A stretch of DNA of 8,093 nucleotides from Phycisphaerales bacterium (GTDB lineage Bacteria > Planctomycetota > Phycisphaerae > SM23-33). Position 1 is the first letter of the stretch. Each line of letters opens with the position of its first letter. Where the stretch lies: the NCBI GenBank assembly GCA_003485185.1, contig DNAS01000089.1:5513-13605 (forward strand), written 5' to 3'. The position numbers and the translations under genes were made by a program. Of this stretch, positions 1 to 5,073 are shown in pieces. The notes below the pieces were generated by a model that was not told the origin of the DNA, made no database searches, and saw only the letters and a list, made by a program, of their open reading frames with translations.

Positions 1-2
1 CC

Positions 3-872
3 GACTTCAAGCTCGACAAGCGCATCCTCGAGAGGCGCCTCGCCCAGCTCCGCGCCGAGGGCGTGGAGTTCCAGACGTCCGTCGCCGTCGGCGAGGATGT
101 CTCCCCGCGCTACCTCCGCCGGCGGTTCGACGCGATCTGCCTGGCGATGGGCGCCGGCGAGCCGCGCGACCTGCCCGTGCCCGGGCGCGGCCTGGAGAAC
201 GTCCACTTCGCCATGGAATACCTCGCGCAGCAGAACCGCCTCAACGCCGGCGACGAGTTGCCGCCTTCCGAGCGGCGCATCGACGCGAAGGACAAGATCG
301 TCGCCGTCATCGGCGGCGGAGACACCGGCAGCGACTGCATCGGCACCGCCCGCCGCCAGGGCGCGCGGGAGATCCACCAGTTCGAAATTCTCCCCAAGCC
401 GCCCGAGTGCGACAACCCGGAGACCCCCTGGCCGCTCTGGCCGAAAATCCTCCGCACCAGCAGCTCGCAGGAGGAAGGCTGCAACCGCCGTTGGAGCGTG
501 CTGACCAAACGGCTCAGCGGCGTGGGCGTGCGCGTCAGCGAGCTGCACGGCTGCGACGTGCTCTGGGAGAAAAACCGCGACGACTGGCGCATGAAGGAAG
601 TCCCCGGCAGCGAGTTCAGCATGAAGGTGGACCTGGTGCTGCTGGCGATGGGCTTCACGCACGTCCGGCACGCGGGCATGGTCGAGCAGCTCGGCCTGGA
701 GCTCGATTCGCGCGGCAACGTGACGGTCGGCGAGGATTTCCAGACGTCCCAGCCGGGCGTGTTCGCAGCCGGCGACGCCGCGCGCGGCGCGTCGCTCGTG
801 GTGCACGCCATCCGCGCCGGGCGCGACGCAGCCGCCGCCATCGACCGCTGGCTGAGAAACCAACGCCCCTGA
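3..872 (+). CDS. gltD: Glutamate synthase (NADPH) small subunit, C-terminal part
   Basis: GltD is the FAD/NADPH-binding small subunit of bacterial glutamate synthase. It passes electrons from NADPH to the large subunit GltB, which makes two glutamates from glutamine and 2-oxoglutarate in the cytoplasm. The reading frame is open from base 3, so the N-terminus (iron-sulfur region and first dinucleotide-binding fold) lies outside the window; 289 residues are visible against roughly 470-490 for the family. The visible part starts with DFKLDKRILERRL, followed by AICLAMGAGEPRDLPVPG, a hallmark of this family. The pyridine-nucleotide fold VAVIGGGDTGSD lies near residues 101-111 of the visible part, followed by the family-typical PWPLWPKILRTSSSQEEG. 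The C-terminal FAD motif GVFAAGDAARGASLVVHAI starts near residue 252. The GTG at 63 is an internal Val codon, not the start. gltB would be expected upstream. The next gene is convergent, so gltD ends its transcription unit here. Confidence 0.95.
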   Translation, partial: DFKLDKRILERRLAQLRAEGVEFQTSVAVGEDVSPRYLRRRFDAICLAMGAGEPRDLPVPGRGLENVHFAMEYLAQQNRLNAGDELPPSERRIDAKDKIVAVIGGGDTGSDCIGTARRQGAREIHQFEILPKPPECDNPETPWPLWPKILRTSSSQEEGCNRRWSVLTKRLSGVGVRVSELHGCDVLWEKNRDDWRMKEVPGSEFSMKVDLVLLAMGFTHVRHAGMVEQLGLELDSRGNVTVGEDFQTSQPGVFAAGDAARGASLVVHAIRAGRDAAAAIDRWLRNQRP

Positions 873-945
873 CGATCTGCGGGGTGTCGTGGATTGCGCA
901 GTACCGCGCCCGCAGGGCGAAGCAACCACGCAGACCTTGACGCCA

Positions 946-980
946 TTTCGGATTTCGGATTGCGGAATGCGGATTTGGGA
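946..980. repeat. Heptamer tandem repeat (five 7-bp units)
   Basis: Five consecutive heptamers can be read: TTTCGGA, TTTCGGA, TTGCGGA, ATGCGGA and TTTGGGA, followed by a degenerate TTTGCC. Units vary mainly at their first four bases. The array lies in the non-coding gap between the convergent gltD and FGE-like genes. Degenerate heptamer arrays of this kind are scattered through intergenic DNA of several bacterial groups with large repeat-rich genomes. When translated they give recurring Asn-Pro-Lys-Ser-like peptides, which explains the long open but spurious frames on the minus strand here. No function can be assigned. Confidence 0.8.
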
Positions 981-992
981 TTTGCCTCGCGG

Positions 993-1063
993 GGGTGGCA
1001 CGGCTTGCTTGCAAGCCGTGTTCTCCCCAAATTCGGCAACACGCCCGTAGGGGCGTGCCACCC
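993..1063. repeat. Nested inverted repeats in the convergent gap
   Basis: Three overlapping palindromic pairings are present. The inner left hairpin is CACGGCTTGC, TT, GCAAGCCGTG at 999-1020, a perfect 10-bp stem. The inner right hairpin is CACGCCC, GTAG, GGGCGTG at 1040-1057. An outer arm GGGTGGCACG at 993-1002 is exactly complementary to CGTGCCACCC at 1054-1063. The outer pairing competes with the two inner hairpins, since it uses four bases of the first and four of the second. The element sits between the 3' ends of two convergent genes, so it could stop transcription from both sides. There is no U-rich tract after either hairpin, so it is not a classical intrinsic terminator. It could equally be a dispersed extragenic palindrome. 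Confidence 0.7.
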
Positions 1064-1116
1064 ATCCAGCGAACGGATGTTTTCAACAGAGCGAGGGGAG
1101 AGGAGCCGCCTTCTGC

Positions 1117-2085
1117 TTACTCCCCCGCCGTCACCGCAATGCGAAACCCGGTCTGGGGATTGCGGTCGGTAGGCGTGCGTCCGCTGCGCGCTGCCGAGCG
1201 GCAGCACCACGGCACGACGACGTACGCCCCGCCGCGCAACACGCGTTGGCTGCCCTTGTCCGGCCCGGTGGGATCCTCCGCCGCGCCGCTCCCGTACTTC
1301 TCATAATAATCGCCGCACCACTGCCAGACGTTCCCGACCATGTCGCGCAGGCCGAAGGCATTGGCACGGAACGTCCCCACCGGCGAGGTGTTGACAAATC
1401 CGTCGTCCCAATTGAAGAATTGTTCCGCCGCGCCCTTCGGATACATCTTCCGATAGCTCTGATCGCGCCCGTTCGCCCAGCCCTTTCCGTCGTCCGGATT
1501 GCCGCCCCAGGGGTACGCCGTCTTCGTGCCCGCCCGGCAGGCGTATTCCCATTGGGCTTCCGTCGGCAGGTGGACCTTCCGGCCGCTCTTTTTCGAAAGC
1601 CAGTCGCAGAACGCTTGCGCGTCGTTCCAACTGACCCGCACCACCGGATGGTCCCCCTTCTGCTCGAATCCGGGATTGCGCCACGTGTAAACGCGGCTCC
1701 TGACAAGCTCCGCCCTGCCGCCGCGCACCTCCGAGCCCGTCACCCGCGGAGGGGTTCGCTCGGCCTCGGTCTGGTAGCCGCTGTCCTTGACGAATGCCGT
1801 GAACTGGTCCAGCGTCACGGGCGTTTCCGCAAGGTAGAAAGGCCGGCGGATCGTCACCTCGCGCTGCGGGCCTTCGTCGTTGGAGCGGTTCTTTTCGTCG
1901 GACGGGCTGCCCATGAGGAACTTGCCGGCAGGGACGAGAACCAGTTTCAGGGAAACGCCGTTGCCCAGGTCCAGGGACGTTCCCCCTGCCGGCTGAGTGG
2001 CGGGCTGCGTCGCGGACTCGCCGGAACAGAGCACGGACGCGACGCTGCAAAGAACGATCATCGCAATTCCGACAGTCCTGGCCAT
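1117..2085 (-). CDS. Secreted formylglycine-generating-enzyme-like (SUMF1/FGE-sulfatase family) protein
   Basis: This 322-residue protein has an N-terminal export signal: a basic start, a hydrophobic stretch at residues 5-20, then a Ser/Thr/Gln/Pro-rich linker with ATQPATQP. It is probably released to the periplasm or surface. A cysteine at residue 20 does not form a good lipobox. The rest matches the FGE-sulfatase fold: VLVPAGKFLMGS near 49-60, PVVRVSWNDAQAFCDWL at 147-163, LPTEAQWEYACRAG at 173-186, GNVWQWCGD at 251-259, RVLRGGAY at 281-288, CCRSAAR at 294-300 and TGFRIA at 312-317. True FGE converts a sulfatase Cys or Ser region to formylglycine using two cysteines after the GGSY motif. 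Here the first is replaced within AYVVVPW and only the CC at 294-295 remains, so it is probably a non-canonical family member with a different role. No sulfatase gene is seen nearby. The start is supported by GGGGAGA (2091-2097 on this strand), five bases before the ATG. Confidence 0.88.
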   Translation of the reverse strand: MARTVGIAMIVLCSVASVLCSGESATQPATQPAGGTSLDLGNGVSLKLVLVPAGKFLMGSPSDEKNRSNDEGPQREVTIRRPFYLAETPVTLDQFTAFVKDSGYQTEAERTPPRVTGSEVRGGRAELVRSRVYTWRNPGFEQKGDHPVVRVSWNDAQAFCDWLSKKSGRKVHLPTEAQWEYACRAGTKTAYPWGGNPDDGKGWANGRDQSYRKMYPKGAAEQFFNWDDGFVNTSPVGTFRANAFGLRDMVGNVWQWCGDYYEKYGSGAAEDPTGPDKGSQRVLRGGAYVVVPWCCRSAARSGRTPTDRNPQTGFRIAVTAGE

Positions 2086-2230
2086 GATGTTCTCCCCGAA
2101 TTCGCGATTTGCCGCACGGCTTGGGGCCCGTGACCGTCGCGGGCGTCGCCAACTATTCTACCGCCGCTCGCGGAATCCACAATCTTTCCGCCCGGCCGGG
2201 AAGCCCCCCGCTCGCTTTCGCGAAACGGCC

Positions 2231-2269
2231 GGCTGGGTCGAGACCGCAGGCCGATGACCCACCTTCTCT
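2231..2269. repeat. Dispersed hairpin repeat, copy A
   Basis: This 39-bp element begins GGCTGGGTCGAG and ends ACCCACCTTCTCT. It matches copy C (5101-5139) with a single difference and is related to copy B (4762-4801). Arms TGGGTC and GACCCA at its ends pair, with a partial inner stem around the GCA loop. All three copies lie in the same orientation. This one sits in the divergent gap between the FGE-like gene and the methyltransferase. In the rest of this 260-bp gap I see only short palindromes (CCCGGCCGGG at 2191-2200, TTTCGCGAAA at 2216-2225) and the promoter-like region described separately. Confidence 0.8.
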
Positions 2270-2307
2270 CTTATGTCAGCCTCATGGAAACATGGACCGT
2301 TTTTCGC

Positions 2308-2336
2308 TTGCAACGCGACGTCTAGACGTCTACCCT
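2308..2336 (+). promoter_or_regulatory. Promoter-like region with 14-bp palindrome upstream of the methyltransferase
   Basis: TTGCAA at 2308-2313 and TACCCT at 2331-2336 are spaced by 17 bp and loosely resemble -35 and -10 boxes; the -10 match is weak. The spacer holds the perfect 14-bp palindrome GACGTCTAGACGTC (2317-2330), which can also be read as a tandem repeat GACGTCTA GACGTCTA (2317-2332). The methyltransferase ATG follows only 9 bases after the putative -10 box, with no Shine-Dalgarno sequence and an in-frame TGA at 2340-2342. If this promoter is real, the mRNA would be leaderless or nearly so. A palindrome inside the promoter of an R-M methyltransferase gene would suit a repressor site or methylation-sensitive control. 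The methyltransferase's own N-terminal helix-turn-helix-like region is a possible ligand. The regulatory role is inferred; the palindrome is directly visible. Confidence 0.4.
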
Positions 2337-2345
2337 GATTGAGTC

Positions 2346-3470
2346 ATGATCGAGCAAAGGATACTCCCGGGACAAATTCGTGACGCCATCGTTGATTTCC
2401 TTCGCTCCCGGCTGGCGGAAGCATCTATTCAGGAAATCCAGCAAGCGGTGAACCGCAGACTGGGCGATGCGGTCCCCAAATCCTCGGTGCGCAGTTATCT
2501 CAGCCTCAATACCGCCACCCTGTTTGACCGAACCAGCGTGGGCACCTATCGCCTGAAACTTTCGTCTCCGGTCGAACCACTGGAAGTCCCCGCGCGGCGG
2601 TTGAAAGCCAACTTCGAATTCGGCGGAGCGAGATTGTACCACGCGGACTGTTTCGAATGGCTGGCCGTTCGCGCTCCATCAAGTATCGAGGCCGTCGTGA
2701 CCGACCCCCCTTATGGTCTGGTGGAATATTCCCAGAAAGAACAAGAGAAACTTCGGAGCGGTCAAGGAGGAGTCTGGCGGATCCCCCCCTCTTTCGACGG
2801 CCATCAACGATCTCCTTTGCCGCGTTTTACAACGCTCCGGCAAGACGATCTGGATGCGCTGGTCGTGTTCTTTTCCCGATGGGCCAGGCTGTTGATGCCT
2901 GTCCTCGTCCCGGGCGCTCACGTCGTTGTGGCTACAAACCCGCTTCTGTCTCACCTTCTTGCTTCCGCATTGGCAGGCGCCGGGCTGGAAAGGCGGGGCG
3001 AGATCATTCGTCTTGTGATGACCATGCGCGGCGGCGACCGCCCCAAGAACGCGCATCTGGAGTTTCCCGACGTGAGCGTGATGCCTCGTTCCATGTACGA
3101 ACCGTGGGTGGTTTTCCGCAAACCTCTGGAGGGAAGAGTCCAGGACAATCTGCGCAAATGGAAGACTGGAGGCTTCCGACGGCCGGAACCCGACAAGCCT
3201 TTCGGAGACGTAGTCCCCTCCTCACCCACCCGAAGCTGCGAAAAAAAGATCGCGCCCCACCCCAGCTTGAAGCCTCAGGCTTTCCTTCGACAGATCGTGC
3301 GGGCCGTGCTTCCGTTGGGAGAAGGCACCGTGTTGGATACTTTCGCCGGATCCGGTTCCACACTGGCCGCCGCGGAAGCCGTGGGATACAAAAGCATCGG
3401 AATTGAATTGGACGAAACGTACATCGCAACGGCCAAAAAGGCCATCGGGGCTTTATCTAAGCTTCGCTGA
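2346..3470 (+). CDS. Beta-class Type II DNA methyltransferase with N-terminal winged-helix-like region
   Basis: This 374-residue protein is an S-adenosylmethionine-dependent DNA amino-methyltransferase (N6-adenine or N4-cytosine). Catalytic motif IV, TDPPYG, lies at residues 119-124. Motif X is HPSLKP at 305-310 and the SAM-binding motif I, DTFAGSGST, is at 331-339, followed by GIELDETY at 352-359. The order, catalytic motif first and SAM motif last, defines the beta class. Residues 140-300 would contain the target-recognition region. Residues 8-72 are separate and look like a winged helix-turn-helix: helices around 9-24, 27-38 and 45-53, then a wing ending in GTYRL. The start is fixed by an in-frame TGA two codons upstream; there is no ribosome binding site. 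The 3' end overlaps the convergent nuclease gene by 14 bp. The likely role is protection of host DNA against that nuclease. The target sequence cannot be read from the protein. Confidence 0.9.
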   Translation: MIEQRILPGQIRDAIVDFLRSRLAEASIQEIQQAVNRRLGDAVPKSSVRSYLSLNTATLFDRTSVGTYRLKLSSPVEPLEVPARRLKANFEFGGARLYHADCFEWLAVRAPSSIEAVVTDPPYGLVEYSQKEQEKLRSGQGGVWRIPPSFDGHQRSPLPRFTTLRQDDLDALVVFFSRWARLLMPVLVPGAHVVVATNPLLSHLLASALAGAGLERRGEIIRLVMTMRGGDRPKNAHLEFPDVSVMPRSMYEPWVVFRKPLEGRVQDNLRKWKTGGFRRPEPDKPFGDVVPSSPTRSCEKKIAPHPSLKPQAFLRQIVRAVLPLGEGTVLDTFAGSGSTLAAAEAVGYKSIGIELDETYIATAKKAIGALSKLR

Positions 3471-4044
3471 GCCGGGAATGCTTGTAAATCCAGTTGTTCC
3501 GCAGTTTCTGTACGCCATTGCGGTCCAAGGTGGACGTCCGGGTGCCCAGCGGGCCGGGGGGATTGCTTCGGAAATCAGACACTGTCACCTGCCCCAAATA
3601 CACTTCCGTGAAGGTCATCGGGTGGCGTTCGGTGGCCGGCTCCGTCGCATTGTCCGTCTCATACACAAAGACGCACATCCACTGGTCACGGGCGCCGTGC
3701 GTGTCAACCGCCCCGCCCGCTTTTCTTGTCGTCTTGATCTCGACTCCCTCGGTCCCCGCTTTGACTGAATTGTTGGCGTAGACGCCCTTGACGAGCAAAT
3801 CAGGATGCCCGTTGAAGTATTCGTTCTGCACCAGGCTGCGAGAATGTTTTGCCACACTGGCGGTAAGCATGTCCGAGAGCAACCCCGACATGATCGAAGG
3901 CCTGAGCATGTCGTCCAGGCGATCGAGCCCTTTGCCCACCAGCAAAGTATTTACGTCGTAGAAGAAATCATAGATGTCCTGCATCGCCAGACGGAAATCT
4001 TCCAGCCGAAGATTATAAGAGCGCCTAACAAAATGACGCTGCAT
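3457..4044 (-). CDS. Probable Type II restriction endonuclease (PD-(D/E)XK fold)
   Basis: This 195-residue protein carries a recognisable PD-(D/E)XK nuclease core: GHPDLLVKG with Asp82, then after a spacer GVEIKTTRK with Glu102 and Lys104, on the expected strand-like segments. It continues with a Gly-rich turn, DTHGARDQWMCVFVYE, and a basic C-terminal part. Residues 12-70 are helical (RLEDFRLAMQDIYDFFYDVN and following). Its place tail-to-tail with a beta-class methyltransferase, overlapping by 14 bp, supports a restriction role: cutting unmethylated copies of the sequence the methyltransferase protects. The N-terminus is uncertain. The listed ATG at 4044 lies inside the attC-like hairpin, so the first nine codons are hairpin DNA. 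An alternative ATG at 3984 (residue 21) gives a 175-residue protein beginning MQDIYDFFYDVN. Neither start has a good Shine-Dalgarno sequence. A TATAAT box on this strand (4017-4012) lies between the two starts. The family is not identified more closely. Confidence 0.78.
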   Translation of the reverse strand: MQRHFVRRSYNLRLEDFRLAMQDIYDFFYDVNTLLVGKGLDRLDDMLRPSIMSGLLSDMLTASVAKHSRSLVQNEYFNGHPDLLVKGVYANNSVKAGTEGVEIKTTRKAGGAVDTHGARDQWMCVFVYETDNATEPATERHPMTFTEVYLGQVTVSDFRSNPPGPLGTRTSTLDRNGVQKLRNNWIYKHSRLSEA

Positions 4045-4175
4045 TCGGCCGGCTTGTTTGCCGTCTGGCGGCGTCGGGCTGCATCGACAACCTACCAGGG
4101 TTGCCTGCTTCGCCCTCCTGGCCAGCCGGCAAACCGCTCGGCCTCGGTGCGATGCGTCATTTTGTTAGGCGCTCT
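4018..4175. other. attC-like site (candidate integron recombination site), long imperfect hairpin
   Basis: Two perfect 22-bp arms (4018-4039 and 4154-4175) enclose an interior that also pairs: 4047-4051 with 4139-4143, 4057-4063 with 4127-4133, 4065-4069 with 4121-4125, 4070-4073 with 4111-4114, and a terminal CAACC/GGTTG hairpin at 4088-4103. The arms contain GCCTAAC (4023-4029) and GTTAGGC (4164-4170), which satisfy the integron R-box consensus RYYYAAC and GTTRRRY. Inside them GACGC-T-GCA pairs with TGC-GAT-GCGTC, leaving two extra bases on one side, like L boxes with extrahelical bases. The span between R boxes is 148 bp, at or just above the upper end of the usual attC size range. Arms this perfect, extending five bases beyond the R boxes, are unusual, so a small inverted-repeat (MITE-like) element is the main alternative. 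No integrase gene is in the window. Confidence 0.55.
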
Positions 4176-4347
4176 AAGGCAGATCGGCCTTACTGTTGAA
4201 CGTGCCATTCTCGGTGGTGTTGCGGGAAATGGGCATGCCTACACGCTAACACGCGATGCAAGGGATGGCAACCGCTTCTTCCTTCCGTCCGAATATCGTA
4301 AGAACATGGATCTGGAATCCTCGATTCCCGTTCGCGAGGTTCGCGGC

Positions 4348-4722
4348 TCACTTCATCCCCTGCCGCGGTTTTTGGAAAATAGAACGCATGGGGCCAAGCA
4401 GAATGATTACGGACACCGCGTGCAGCAAGATCGCCAGCGCGGTTTCGTTGCACGGCAAGGTTTCCGGAATCCTCCTGCCGGCCCCGGGCGTCGAGAGAAT
4501 CGTCAGGAGGAAAGCGATAATGCCCTCCGTCAAGACGGTCCGGCCGGACAGGCCCAGGATGCCGACGACGACGGCCCATACGCCAAGGATGCCGTAACCC
4601 GCCAGCGTGAGGACCGTGTATTCGTGGATGTGTTGCGGAAGCTCCATCGTGCCGAGATAAGGGAACACGAGGATCCCCACGCCAATCAGCCACACGATGC
4701 TCATCACATGATGCTTCGCCAT
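4348..4722 (-). CDS. Small membrane protein with four predicted transmembrane helices, function unknown
   Basis: This 124-residue protein is very hydrophobic. Likely membrane segments lie at residues 7-24 (MSIVWLIGVGILVFPYLG), 36-58, 62-78 and 94-111. A short polar stretch follows the first helix (MELPQHIHEYT), and a charged loop at 81-92 (GRRIPETLPCNE) separates helices three and four. The tail is basic (FQKPRQGMK). The frame stays open far upstream, but the start at 4722 is chosen because AAAGGAA stands five bases before this ATG and the upstream frame consists of GC-rich repeat DNA. I do not recognise the family. It lies between the attC-like site and the repeat island, on the same strand as the nuclease. 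The region downstream of its stop, 4176-4347, shows no further gene. Confidence 0.7.
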   Translation of the reverse strand: MAKHHVMSIVWLIGVGILVFPYLGTMELPQHIHEYTVLTLAGYGILGVWAVVVGILGLSGRTVLTEGIIAFLLTILSTPGAGRRIPETLPCNETALAILLHAVSVIILLGPMRSIFQKPRQGMK

Positions 4723-4727
4723 GACGG

Positions 4728-4734
4728 TTCCTTT
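4728..4734 (-). promoter_or_regulatory. Ribosome binding site that fixes the membrane-protein start
   Basis: On the minus strand AAAGGAA is followed by five bases and the ATG at 4722. It is the clearest Shine-Dalgarno sequence in the middle of the window, and it argues for a 124-residue protein rather than a 266-residue frame that reads through the upstream repeats. Confidence 0.65.
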
Positions 4735-4761
4735 GACGGCGTTTCCCCGCGGGCAACGGCA

Positions 4762-4801
4762 GGCTGGGTCGAGGCCCAAGGGCCGAGGATCCACCTTCTC
4801 T
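4762..4801. repeat. Dispersed hairpin repeat, copy B
   Basis: This 40-bp relative of copies A and C begins GGCTGGGTCGAG and ends CCACCTTCTCT. Compared with copy C the inner stem has changed from GGCC-GCA-GGCC to GGCCC-AA-GGGCC, and the outer right arm from GACCCA to GATCCA, which still pairs with TGGGTC through one G-U. Both changes keep the hairpin, suggesting that structure is under selection. It lies just upstream of the membrane-protein gene and marks the left border of the repeat island. Confidence 0.75.
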
Positions 4802-4805
4802 TTCA

Positions 4806-5073
4806 CGCCCTGAAAGGGCGCGGGACGGTAGCCGGGGGCGACCATCGGGAGCCCCCGGAACGCGGCCGTCAAAATCCAGAGCCCCGACGGGGCGAAAGAA
4901 AACTCGCGTTGCGCTCGGCTTGCTCTCTGTCGCCCCGTCGGGGCTCTGTCGATTGAGGCGCGCTTACCGGGGGCTCGTCTTTCGACTCGCTTCCGGCTTC
5001 GCCTTCGGCTACGCCGGACAAGTCGCTCGCTCAAGACTTCACCCCCGGCTACCTTCCCCCGGCCCGTCGGGCC
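4806..5073. repeat. Composite island of GC-rich inverted repeats
   Basis: This gene-free stretch between the membrane-protein start and the D12 methyltransferase end is packed with palindromes. CGCCCT-GAA-AGGGCG is at 4806-4820. CCGGGGGC (4832-4839) pairs with GCCCCCGG (4851-4858). A perfect 19-bp arm at 4877-4895 (core GCCCCGACGGGGC) pairs with 4930-4948. TCCGGC (4992-4997) pairs with GCCGGA (5013-5018). A long-range arm GGTAGCCGGGGG (4827-4838) matches CCCCCGGCTACC (5042-5053), and GGCCC-GTC-GGGCC closes the set at 5061-5073. The long-range pair encloses the others, so the unit could fold into one branched structure. Its right end carries the stop codon of the D12 methyltransferase gene. 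Dispersed repeats B and C flank it. It contains no transposase. Confidence 0.75.

Noticed and set aside
110..1210. A 366-residue open frame on the minus strand across gltD and the following gap
   Set aside because: It is antisense to gltD, whose protein is clear family, and its sequence is Arg/Ser/Pro-rich with heptamer-repeat peptides, typical of a frame left open by high GC.
3440..3480. A terminator between the convergent methyltransferase and nuclease genes
   Set aside because: The coding regions overlap here and no stem followed by a T-run on either strand can be seen.
4174..4236. A 20-codon minus-strand frame (starting MPISRNTTENG) that ends at the hairpin edge
   Set aside because: It is too short to judge, has no ribosome binding site and may be a remnant of a cassette gene or chance.
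3805..4956. A 383-residue plus-strand frame running across the nuclease, hairpin and membrane-protein gene
   Set aside because: It is antisense to two better-supported genes, passes through the attC-like hairpin and repeat island, and shows no domain pattern.
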